64,000 nt of DNA from Membranipora membranacea (lineage: Eukaryota > Bryozoa > Gymnolaemata > Cheilostomatida > Membraniporidae). The notes beneath the pieces are model-generated. The model made no database searches. It saw nothing but the letters and a program-made list of their open reading frames with translations, and had not been told where the DNA came from. The stretch spans positions 15,872,001-15,936,000 of the forward strand of contig OU612065.1 of assembly GCA_914767715.1 (NCBI GenBank), given 5' to 3'. Positions 51,610 through 62,189 of the stretch are shown here, one piece after another (within the stretch, counting starts at the first letter, position 1; every line of letters begins with the position of its first letter). A program made the position numbers and the translations under genes.

Positions 51610-51680
51610 ACTGAGGATCAAACCCACGACCTTGCAGTCAAGAGTCCTGTGCTCTACCATCTGACAGACAGATTTGCCTA
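51610..51680 (-). mobile_element. tRNA-Lys-derived SINE head
   Basis: Read on the minus strand, GTCAGATGGTAGAGCACAGG and GACTCTTGACTGCAAGG then GTCGTGGGTTTGATCC follow tRNA-Lys(CUU) from the D-arm through the T-arm, including box A- and box B-like segments. The acceptor stem is not closed, so it is a SINE or pseudo-tRNA rather than a gene. The body may extend towards lower coordinates to about 51300. Confidence 0.65.
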
Positions 51681-51750
51681 TCAACTACTCTAAGTCCATG
51701 CCCAAAGCACCCCAACTACCCCTTGCCAAAAAAACAATATCTGGCCCAGG

Positions 51751-51989
51751 GGGGTCTTTCATTTAGAAACAGCCAAAATCGCAATCTGATCGCTCAATCA
51801 CTGTGAGTGATACCTGCTAGACTCTCGATTTCAGATCGCTCACTCATTGATAGAACAATATAAATTCTGAGTGAGTGATTTGGGAGCAATTCTGTCTAAT
51901 TGAAAGACCTAGTGAGTGATAATTCTGAGCAATGTGATAGTGACAACTTGCTTTAGTAAAGCATCGCTCTTTCTAATTGAAATACCCCC
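51751..51989 (+). mobile_element. MITE-like element, copy 2 (239 bp)
   Basis: Same family as 47867-48058 but inverted relative to it, and with about 47 extra bases from an internal partial duplication of the GATCGCTCACTC region. The ends are GGGGTCTTTCATTTAGAAA and TTTCTAATTGAAATACCCC. A target duplication is not clear. Confidence 0.75.
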
Positions 51990-52520
51990 ATGAATCACAC
52001 TGGACAAGATGTGTGAAAATTGTCGATCAAGCATCAGTCATAGAACCGTTACAAAAATAAACCAGTTTTGATAGGTAGTGCGTATTAACATGAATTTCAG
52101 AGGTTTAGGATCATTAGGACTACCGAATTCCCTATCATATGTATTTTCTGCCTGCGATGATCTGGGTGTACGCCTATCAATGTCTCAATACTGCCTTACA
52201 CTGTATCAAGACACACCCTCACAACATCTTAATGATCCTACACCTACACCTGTTGCCAGCGACTAGTCAAGGGGTGTCCTGATAAATACACCGTATATAC
52301 ATTTACCTGTTTTTATCATGAATTTTGGGCAGAGTGCACTGCTTGGAATTAAGGGTGGTCATCAGTGCTTGTAATTTAGAACATCAGACATATCCTGTGT
52401 CCTTGTATTTTTTTGTCAAGCTGATAAACTTTGTTAGAGCCCCAGGATCTTAACAACGACTCATCAGGTCGACTTGATCTTCATTGCATGGACATAAGAT
52501 CATGGTGACTGTCCTACTGG

Positions 52521-52690
52521 AGTGTCTTTCCATGAAAAACTGTCAAAATCATTATATGATTGATCCTGAGTGTACAAAACTTGCAAGAGGTGTTACAATT
52601 CCTAAACCGCTCACCTTTTATTTTTCTGGAACTCTAAAATATCTCAGTGAATGATATTGAAATGAGTTCGCTCAGTGAAATACCATATGA
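52521..52690 (+). mobile_element. MITE-like element, degenerate copy 3
   Basis: The left part (GTGTCTTTCCATGAAAA, then TGTCAAAATC and GATTGATCCTGAGTG) and the right part (CTCAGTGAAATACCAT) align in order with copy 2. It is strongly diverged; the assignment rests on order and spacing. Confidence 0.45.
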
Positions 52691-53117
52691 GTCAACCCTC
52701 TGCACCCTTATGCCTTGGAATGTTCATCATTACCTTTGATTTCTTTCTCAGATAGATAGGCAGTTGTAGGAGGCATGTGCAGTAGGTATTGGCTTGAGGA
52801 TCGCGGGGAAATTCTTCAAACATGGATTGTACTTTTCGCTAGATGGGGATTGTGTATTTAGCTGAATTTGTTAATAAACATAAACAAACTCGATCAAGCA
52901 ACCTTTGTCCTGGGCATTGCCTGGTCCTTTCAAAATCACTGTGCTAAATCTATGGCCTCTAAATTTTCTTAATTTCCAAATCAAACGGGTAGGATCATTG
53001 ATATATTATTCTTTATCTTTCTACAAAGATAAGGGTAATGCACAGCTCAACGCGTCTCCCATATGATCATATTCTTTACATTATTCTTAGTTCAGGAGAT
53101 AACCACGCCCTTTCAGC

Positions 53118-56100
53118 ATGCTCTTAGCTGTTGTTGTACTGGCCAACAAGCTAAGATGGACGATTCCTGCTGCTGTGATGGTTGTGCCGGCTCCTCTACT
53201 ATATGGAGCTGTATTGGCTCTGCAAACATTAAACTGTGTTATACCGTCATCAGTTTATAAATACTTAGACGAGTGTCTTTGGTCCTCTTTCCAGAGAACA
53301 GTGCTGACGTTCTTCTCTAATACAAATGGCACTCAGGTATAAAAATTTAGCTAGTAAACTCATAGTGATATCTATAATTATGATTATGATATGAGTTTTT
53401 CCTCTTGCCTACACATACCAGTTGCTTAAATAGCTATGGGAATTTGAGACCAGATGCCCTCCCTGTCATCCCTAGGAACCCCAACTAGATTTAGACTGGA
53501 AACTTGTAATCTTAGTCCATGCGTTTAAAATCTAAAACCAATATGTTAATATGACGTATACATTGATTTTCTGGTCACCAGACTTAATGATATGTAGGAT
53601 TGTATACGAAAGTCTTGGAAGTTGATGGACACTGTTGTTAACTTCACATTAACCATACTGTTAAATTTGATGCAACCAGTTTTGTAAAACTTTTGAACTG
53701 GGAGTTTGTCTATTGTAGATCAAGTTTTCAGGGGACTTTGAATCTTTGCTGAATGCCGACCTGAATGAAAATGTCCTGGTTATCATGAATCATCAGACTA
53801 ATGGTAGGTATGTAAGGAGCTTTATTACAGATAATGCAAAAGATTGGATACATAGGAATAAGAAAATCAAACTCGGGTTCTTTGCAGGCCAGGCTCATAA
53901 AAATGACCCCATGTCAAATTTTCCTTTGAATTTGCCTTCATATAAGTTTACGCATAAATTAGGTTTCAATTTGTTTATTTACAGTTGATTGGATAACTAC
54001 CAACATGTTGACAATACAGAAAAACACAACAGGACGCATTAGGTTTATGCATAAAGATGAGCTGAAGTATGTACCGATGTTTGGCCACTACTTCTGGGCG
54101 GTACGTATTATCATGTGTAACCCTAACAGTTCCATCTTCCACAATCAAAGCCTCTGCAGTGAGTTTTAACAATTAGTCAAAAGTTCATTTTTACATTGTT
54201 TTAAATTTTTATTTTTCAAGGTCCTATTTTCGTGGCGATAAGTTTATCATTTCTCTTATATTGCAGCATGGCTGTATCAATGTTGGTCGCTACGGGTCAT
54301 TCAAGGAGGACAAATCAGTAACACAACTTCAGCACTTAGAAAACAATCATGTACCAGTGAGTAACCTTCGTAGATATTCTAGAGGAGTAAAGTGTTCACA
54401 AGCTAGCTAACAATTACTCAACTTCATTACTTAGTTTAGACTCGCCAGCTAACATCAAGTTCTCCCTCTCCCTCACCCTCACCCGTTACTGGCTGTTCTC
54501 CCTCTCCCTCACCCGTTACTGGCTACACTAATTTTCACCCTAAATTTCCTCTTCAATAGTAGATGTAAAATGTATTTAAAAACAAACATTAAAAAAACAT
54601 TTCAGAAAAGCTAATATATTTGACGATATAAGGCGAGTGTGAATATTTCGAGTGTGTAAATTCGGATTAAATTCACTCTAAAATCTCTGGCTAGGTACAA
54701 TTTTTGCCATATGAAATATCTATTTATATTTTGATTTTTTAGTTATTTTTCTCTACCGTTGATGAGGGAAAAAATTGTTGTTGAGCTCAACAATACAGAA
54801 GAAAATTAGTTCATGGTGAAATAGGGATCAGCTCCCTTTATTAAAAGTTGTGTGCACAGTACGCTAGAACAGTTCTATTCAGATTTATCTATGCTTTATT
54901 TTAAGATTTGACAACGCCCTGATGGTAATAATATAGCTCAGTCAAAGGTTTGTCCATGGTGGCTGGTATGTCGTGAGGTATAAAGTTAAAGTACTATATG
55001 TTTGGAATTTCTATTTATTCTTTGCGTACACCGAGGTTCATAATAATACTCTCTGTATTGGCAAGCATTAACCCGTGATCCGACGAAGCAGCTATATGTG
55101 TTCATATTATCTTTATTTGCTGGTAATCCTGTTAACAAGAATTGACAAGGAGTTAACAATCAGTTGAGAAAAACATTTCATTTTAGGAAATTATCACAAA
55201 CTTCAATTCTCATCATGTAATATGAAAATATGACAAATTTGACTATGCAACGATTCTGATAGAAAATGATGATGATAATAAATGGGGGTTAATTGTAAAG
55301 AAAAACTCACACATTATAATGGGTCCATTTTGCATCCAATAATAAATGAGTTATCCTATCTTAGGTATCTGATCACTACAATGATATGATATAGGATTTT
55401 ACGATGCATTGTGATATGTGAGAAGAATATGTGAATAAACGGAATGACTAAACAAGCCGAGGGCTGCGAGGATAACAATAGTGGAGATTCAAGCTGCAAC
55501 ATTATCATCTGCCAGAATAGCTGACAGGTGTACAAATGTGGACCGAGTCGTTATTGGACGAGTTTTCAATCTGCGTGATGTGCTCTGTAGACTTACATTC
55601 TATTTATAGAGGAGTGAGTTGATTAATCAGCTGTGTTTGAAGAGGAGACTACTCCCAACTTTGTATGTGATACTTCTGGTGAGCCGTCCGTGCTGTCAAA
55701 CAGTACACCGTCTGAGAGAGAGTTAGTTGTGGGTTTGAAGAGGAGACTACTCCCAACTTTGTATGTGATACTTCTGGTGAGCCGTCCGTGTTGTCAAACA
55801 GTCTGAGTCTGAGCTGGCAAATAATAGAATTGTGTTCAATTAATTGTTTGCTCTCAGGATAAGAGTGGCGTGTAATATGACGATCAGACTGTAATTTGAT
55901 TTCTGCCGATGAACTTACAGAGAGTTATTTGTGGGTTTGAAGAGGAGACTACTCCCAACTTTGTATGTGACACTACTGGTGAGCCGTCCGTGCTGTTAAA
56001 CCGTGCACCATCTGAGCTGGCAAATAATAGAGTTGTGTTCAATTAATTGTTTGCTCTCAGGATAAGAGTGGCATGTAATTTGACGATCAGACTGTAATTT

Positions 56101-58391
56101 AATTTCTGCCGATGGACTTACAGAGAGTTAGTTGTATTTGTGTCATCAGGTTTCCTCACAGTAGCTGTGTGTACACATCAATGGGAAAGGTGGTACTTTA
56201 CGTGATGTCAGTGCTGCCACACGTACAACGTCTGATCTGCCAAGACGGAAATGTGAACAATTATTATTCGGCTCTCGGGACAGCATGAGTGGATTGTAAG
56301 CGGACGATCAAATTGTAAATGTAGCAACCGAATTCTGCCGATGAACTTACAGAAGGTTGGTTGTATTTGTGTACAATTAATTTTTCGGCTCTCTGGATAG
56401 CATGAGTGGATTGTAAGTGCACGATCAATTGTAATTGTAGCGATCGACAGTGAACTTACGCAATGTAGAGTTTAAGCCTTGAGGAGAGTCTCCATTGTCA
56501 GAAAACATCAACTAGATTGAATGACCTCTATTCCTCTGATTGTTTGTTGTCCGTAGATGACAGCAGCAGATTGTATGGTGTATTAGAATATTTGTGATGA
56601 GCTGGCAGTCCCGAGTGCTCAGTATTTTCTTACATCCTTCTTGTAACAAAGGTTATGATGAACTGCGCTGATATCTTCCTTGCATCCTTAATTTGTGCTT
56701 GTTGTAGTTTTGTGTAGCTTTACCGCTTTTATTTCAAACTTTCATTGTTGGAGTATAAGAGTGTTTTGGCAGATGAATCATGCTGAGCTTTCTGCTTAAG
56801 TGTAGACAGGATAATTAAGTGCGATTAGATGTCCCCGAGATTTACACTCTCAAAGTAAATAAGTGTAGATAAAAAGTTGTCTGCTCAGTGTCATTGGTGG
56901 GATAACTTCCAAACTTTGTCATACACAGCTACTAATGCTTTGCGACAGGGATTTGGATATGTGAGTTGGGTCAGCCAATCTGACATGTCATCTAGCAATT
57001 TGAACGCTTTATGATTTACTAGACTAGACTGGGAGTCCTGAATTGTCTTGAAAATTGCTCATATCACCGACAGTTGATTATCTTGGCACCGCTCAATAAA
57101 TGAATGATTAAGTTATTTTCACCTGTTATATAGTTGGGCTATCATATTATTAATTTGTTGTTGATTTAATTTCCTTTTCCCACCAAAGAGACTGTAGCTT
57201 ATCATCATTACTGGAACTCAATTCACATTATTTATCTTTTAACTGAGATATTTTTTACTTGCAGACCTGGTTGGTAATATTCCCTGAAGGAACTCGTTAT
57301 AACCCATTGAACCGGAAAGCGGTGGAGAAAAGTGAAAAGTTTGCAGAGAAAAAAGGTATGTGATTTATGATCACCGCATGGTAGATTTGGGCTGCTGAAA
57401 AAGCTGTTAGTTCTTTTGTCCGCAAAACATCTGCAGACTTGTCTTAAATGTGTAAATTTCCATCACAAAGCTTGCTTCATGGCCATAGACTTAGGTCTAT
57501 GTTCATTACTACATTTTCCAATTCGCTACATAGATGATTGAGATTTTGTTAGAAACAATATCATTGCATGTTACAGCATTGAAAAAATCATGTGTGATGT
57601 TTAAAGTTAATTTTGGTATTCTTCAGGTTTACAGGTGTTATCTAATTCTCTTACACCCCGAACAAGGGGAGTCTACTTAGCGTTACGTGAGCTCCATCAA
57701 TACTTTGACGCAGTATATGATATAACCATAGCGTATGATTCTACTAGAAAATTCTCGCATGATAGCCAAGATTATTACCGAGATAAAGCTCCTGGTATGG
57801 TGGACTTTATTCAGAGTTACTCTCCTAAGATGCACATGAACGTGAGGAGACTTGATATAGGGACAGTCCCCAACAGCAGTGAGGAGAAAGTTACGCATTG
57901 GCTGCATGGTCTGTTTGAGCGAAAGGAGAGGTATGTGTTGTAGTTTGAACAGTACCATAAAGCATTCAAATTAAAAAAAAACTCAATCTTTTTTTCTCAT
58001 AAATTTATGCAATTTTTTATTGATGTTATTAGGATCTTGTATGGCAGAAATCTTTTATAACCATATAATTATCTTCTTTGCCCACAAGGAATTGGAAGTG
58101 GCAGGAAATGTGCTTGTATGACCCAACAGCTGTTTGTAAAAGTAAGTGTGATAACGCATTGTTTTATTTTCTCTTTTTAGTCTGCTCAGTAATTTTGTCG
58201 CAAACGGAGAACTTGTGACTGGAGAAGGAGATTATAGACCTGTTACCAAGTGGAGACAAACCCTGCCCTATAATATTGCTTTTCTTCTGGTAACCGCAGC
58301 TACCCTTAACTTTCCCGCCGGCCGTAAGTTATACACCACCTTAGCTGTTGCTGGGAGTCTAACAGGATTGATTTGGATGAAATTCCATTGA
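53118..58391 (+). CDS. AGPAT5: AGPAT5-type lysophospholipid acyltransferase (copy A)
   Basis: AGPAT5 transfers an acyl group from acyl-CoA to lysophosphatidate, giving phosphatidate, in ER/mitochondrial/nuclear-envelope membranes. Exons: 53118-53336, 53719-53803, 53985-54100, 54267-54356, 57265-57355, 57627-57930, 58181-58391; all are GT-AG with matching phases, and the product is 371 residues (human 364). A hydrophobic N-terminus (IPAAVMVVPAPLLYGAVLAL) is the first membrane segment. The catalytic HX4D motif is NHQTNVDW, split between exons 2 and 3, and FPEGTRYN in exon 5 is the PEGTR substrate-binding block. LTPRTRGVYLAL and YDAVYD-type sequence (FDAVYDITIAY) follow the human order, and the last exon ends in hydrophobic segments. 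Intron 4 is 2.9 kb and full of tandem repeats. The ATG sits directly after CTTTCAG, so an upstream non-coding exon is possible. Confidence 0.94.
55634..56470. repeat. complex tandem repeat array in AGPAT5 intron 4
   Basis: A block starting GTTTGAAGAGGAGACTACTC recurs at 55634, 55733 and 55935. A second block, from AGCTGGCAAATAATAG through TTGCTCTCAGGATAAGAG to GAACTTACAGAGAG, recurs about 204 bp apart. More diverged versions (CTCTCGGGACAGCATGAG, CTCTCTGGATAGCATGAG) continue to about 56470. The units are about 100 and 200 bp. Confidence 0.8.
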
Positions 58392-59039
58392 TGATATGAA
58401 CCATACAAACATGGAACAGCAGCGTGACAATCTACATGGGATGATGGTAGTTGTTTGAGAGACAACGCTAATTTGCCAACAGCGCAGGAAAAAAAACAGT
58501 ATAGGGGAAAGTTTGCCATAGGTAATCTCATGAGAATTGCTGGTTCTAACCAGGTGGTGGCTTTGGAGTGAGTTTTTCCCTCACTTTTGATTTAACGGAT
58601 GATTTTTTTTCTCATACGTCAACATAGTGAGCTATAAAGATCAGCACTTTTCATAGATATTTTCATTATCTTGGCAATACAGTGTTATAAACATAGGCCT
58701 ATTCTGATTAATTTTGAGAAAGATGATATATGGAAACATTTAGAAACACGTTTTCATCTTAGTGCGTGATGATGAATACAGTTTGAACAACTCATCTCAC
58801 TGATTTTAAAAGTCATTGCCCTTCACTTTGTCACTCCCTAGTCATAAAAAAACAAGCAATTAAATATTCATTGAATTCTCCAGCAGATCCATGTCTGGAT
58901 GATCTAACATGGCTGTAGTGCAACAGAACTTTCAATATTGAGATTCATTTTAGCCACTAACAGGCTTGGGTTGTGAATTTGATGATCTGTCTCTTTGTGT
59001 TGCTAAGGTTGTTGTCTTTGTTGGGACCTCAGAAGGGGT

Positions 59040-59640
59040 TGAGTCACACTTTTTACACTCTCAATGGCACATTCGAATAGTTTGTTACCGCCCATATTGT
59101 GATAATGGAAATCTCCAAGTCATGCTAGTTTATCCGAAAGGGAGCAAAACTCACATTTGAATAAAAGGTAGGTGTATATGTAGGCAGAGGATCCATCCTC
59201 AAACTGTAGTGGATAGCCGTATTCATATTTAAACACATCATACAGTGTGCCGACCCTCCACACCTGAATGAAACCAATAAAAAGGCCGGTCGCATTTGTG
59301 TACAAGGGCTGCACTAGCAAAAAGCTAGCATACAATTTACGTGGTTGCTCTATACAAGGAGTAACTCCTTGCTCTATAACTACCTTTCATAAGAAAGACT
59401 GGGTAGACAACGTCAAACAGCTGTGTAGATGTAGGCATAATACAGAGATGCGCGTTTATTTATTAAGTGCAAATAATTTTATCGGTGTCAACAGTGGTTG
59501 TTTTTTGCTTTCCTAAACACTTTGAGCAAGCAGTGAGTTGGCCGTCAACACGCCTACCTGCATTACTGGTCTCACCATAGTCCTTGTTGTTGTCGACATC
59601 TATGCCATCTCTATCCATCTAGTTTGTGGTCTGAAATGGA
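59040..59640 (-). pseudogene. ZNF143: decayed partial duplicate of ZNF143
   Basis: Three segments match ZNF143 exons in the same order and strand: 59045-59095 resembles the finger-1 exon (47676-47789), 59150-59260 resembles the exon with the QLEDGS motif (48566-48676), and 59555-59635 resembles the exon at 48049-49119's lower part (49048-49119). Intron sequence between them is also alike, for example CTGGGTAGACAACGTCAAAC against TTGGGTAGACAACTTCAAAC. The QLEDG-like exon still reads YPLQFEDGSSAYI, but in the phase set by its acceptor it hits a TGA, so it is frameshifted. The exon at 48254-48393 is missing. This is a dead relic of a segmental duplication. Confidence 0.85.
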
Positions 59641-59649
59641 TTACCTGGA

Positions 59650-60964
59650 AATCTATTTATATAATGTAGGTAACTATCTGTGTATAAGTATTTGGAATAG
59701 GTAACCCAGCAACACCTGGATTACAATATTTATTTATATTTATTCATTAGTCAGGTCACTCACGCCACCAGCCATGTGAACACAAAAATTATCTGCAAGT
59801 AATAGATAAATTAATTTTTATGGCAAAGTGATGACCACCAAAGCTGCAGGATGAGATTTGGTTGCGCTTCAGATATTTTTAATTTATTTGTGGATTTAAC
59901 TATAAAAGGAGAAAGAAGTGTGATTTTCTTTCTTCGTATTAGCAGCCACATTTCAGGTCAGTTTCAGAGTTTTTGCTATGGTTGAATTTTATACTTCGTT
60001 GGTTTTAAATTATTTTATTAAAATCTCATAACATCATGGCACATGGAAATCTGGTTTGATTTCTTCATCTCATCTCCTCAATGCTTCAATTTTGCTTCGT
60101 TTGTGCCCGTCAACAAAACAAAACCTAATTCCACTCTTTGAGTAACGCTTGAGTTTGTGTTCGGGGCAGAAGCCAGCTCAGCATACTGCTAATTCTATGG
60201 GTATGTGGATTCGGCTTTCATTCTCAAATGTGGCAAAATCTGGAGCTACCTCAAGCATAAATACATTACACAGATATGGGTTTAAGCATTCAAATACAAT
60301 TGTCTATCTGATCTTTGCAAACACATATTATCTGGCATCATCTCACCTGAGGTCCTAAATATGTGATGCAGCGATGAGTTTTTCTCCTCATTTTTGTAGC
60401 TTGACTCAGCAGGCCTTCACTCTAGCTAGGCAACAAGGATAACATTATTTAGGATTAGAGATAATTATAGAAGTGGTTATAGGTAGGTAGTTTTAGTATT
60501 ATTGTTTATAGCTACTGAGGAGCTCAGTTTAGTAAAGCACATAGCCTTTGTTAATATCTGGATACTAAAGTACAGAAAAAAACATATTTTTGTCATCGCA
60601 GACTCGGGAGTTAGAACCATAATTGACCAATTTATATACCAGGAATCTCAGGTAGATAGTAGTTTAACTCATGGGTGGCTTGAGAATGTATTCAGCATAC
60701 ATACATCTGCATGTACTCCGCAAACCTGTTGCGTGTGACTCGCGGGCTAAGAATGTTCAATATAATATGCTCCAGGGTCAGAGCGTGGTCTATCAAATAA
60801 TTATTGTCCATAATTTTATGGTGATCAGTAAAGTGGTTCAGCTCTCAAAGCTACTGCCTCCAAATTCCAACTGTTACACTAGGTATAGTTAGATCTACAT
60901 ATCATCACACATGACCATATATCCTATATCATTTCTATTTTAAGCACAGCCAGGTCATTTCAAA
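59650..60964. other. spacer before AGPAT5 copy B
   Basis: 1.3 kb with no recognised exon. It corresponds by position to the 3.5-kb ZNF143-AGPAT5 spacer but is much shorter; the SINE and MITE copies of the original spacer are not visible here. Confidence 0.5.
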
Positions 60965-62010
60965 ATGCTCCTAGCTGCTGTTGTACTGGTCAACAAACTA
61001 AGATGGATGATTCCTGCTGCTGTGATGGTTGTACCATTTCCTCTTCTATATGGATCTTCTTTGTCTCTGCAGATATTTAAATATGTCATACCATCGTCTG
61101 TTAATGAATACCTGGACATGTGTATTGCGTCCTCTATTCAGAAAGCAATATTGACTTTCTTCTCTAACATAAACGGCACTCAGGTATATAAATTGATCTC
61201 ATGAACTCAAACTGGTTTTATGAACACGATACCTTGGAGTAATGTGGAGATTTTTCACTAGGCCTACATACCAGTTGCTTATGAAGCACATGGGAATTTT
61301 GAGGTCAGACGCCCTTCCTGACGTAGCCAGTGGCACGGGAATAGATTTGAAACCAGAAAGTAAGAATCATAGTCCATAATTTTAACAACTCATACATTTT
61401 TGTTGGTTTTTTTATATGTTATGGGATTGTATGGGACAGGCTAGCAAACTTGAGGGCTATCGTTGTGAGCGTCACAGATATCGACTACCAATAAAACTGT
61501 CTAATTTGGTTTCTTTGCAACCAGCATTGTAAATATCATTGTGAGCTGTGATTTTGTCTATTGTAGATAAAGTTTTCAGGGGACTTTGAAACTTTTCTGA
61601 ATGCCGACCGAAATGAAAATGTCCTGGTTATCATGAATCATCAGTCTAGCGGTAAGTATCGTTTGTTCATAGGTAGCTTTGTTACAGATAACATAGAAAA
61701 TTGATACATGTGAGCAAATCTTGCTCTGGTTTTTTCAGCTCATTAATTGATTTGTGTCAAGTATTTGCCCTCATTTGAAGCTACACATATTAATGATTTG
61801 ATTGGAATTTGGTTTCAATAGACAGTTTTCTGAACTAATATTTGAGTCTCAATTCGGAGCTGTCCTCTCTCCAGTATGGCTCTTTATTTACTAGTGGACT
61901 GGATGACTGCTAACATGCTGACGATACAGAAAAACACAAACGGACGGATGAGGTTTGTGACTAAAGATGAGCTGAAGTATATACCGATGTTTGGTCACTA
62001 CTTCTGGCTG
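60965..62010 (+). CDS. AGPAT5: AGPAT5 copy B, exons 1-3 (continues past or interrupted)
   Basis: A second AGPAT5-type gene in the same orientation as copy A. Exons 60965-61183, 61567-61651 and 61895-62010 have exactly the same lengths (219, 85, 116) and phases as exons 1-3 of copy A. The 140 residues are about three-quarters identical to copy A by eye. The HX4D block is intact (NHQSSVDW), no stop or frameshift is seen, and donors and acceptors are consensus. Most changes are in the N-terminal membrane segment, while the catalytic exons differ least. Exon 3 ends at a GTATGT donor and a LINE begins about 180 bp later. Exons 4-7 would have to lie beyond the window end or have been lost. Confidence 0.87.
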
Positions 62011-62189
62011 GTATGTTTCATCATGTAAACCCTGACCCTTCTTACAACAATAGAAATTCCTAGTACCTTATATATGGTTAATATAGAAACCTATTCCGCT
62101 CTTTGAGTTGTTCCATCTCTTACCGATTGCCTGCATAGCAGAATCAGTGGTATGGTCACTCTGCGCATGTGCACCAATCAATTCAGGCC

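Larger units (their letters stand above)
49568..53117. other. divergent spacer between ZNF143 and AGPAT5
   Basis: 3.5 kb separating two genes transcribed away from each other. Seen in it: several short TA microsatellites, a likely ZNF143 5' non-coding exon, a SINE and two MITE-like copies. No additional protein gene was recognised. Confidence 0.55.
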
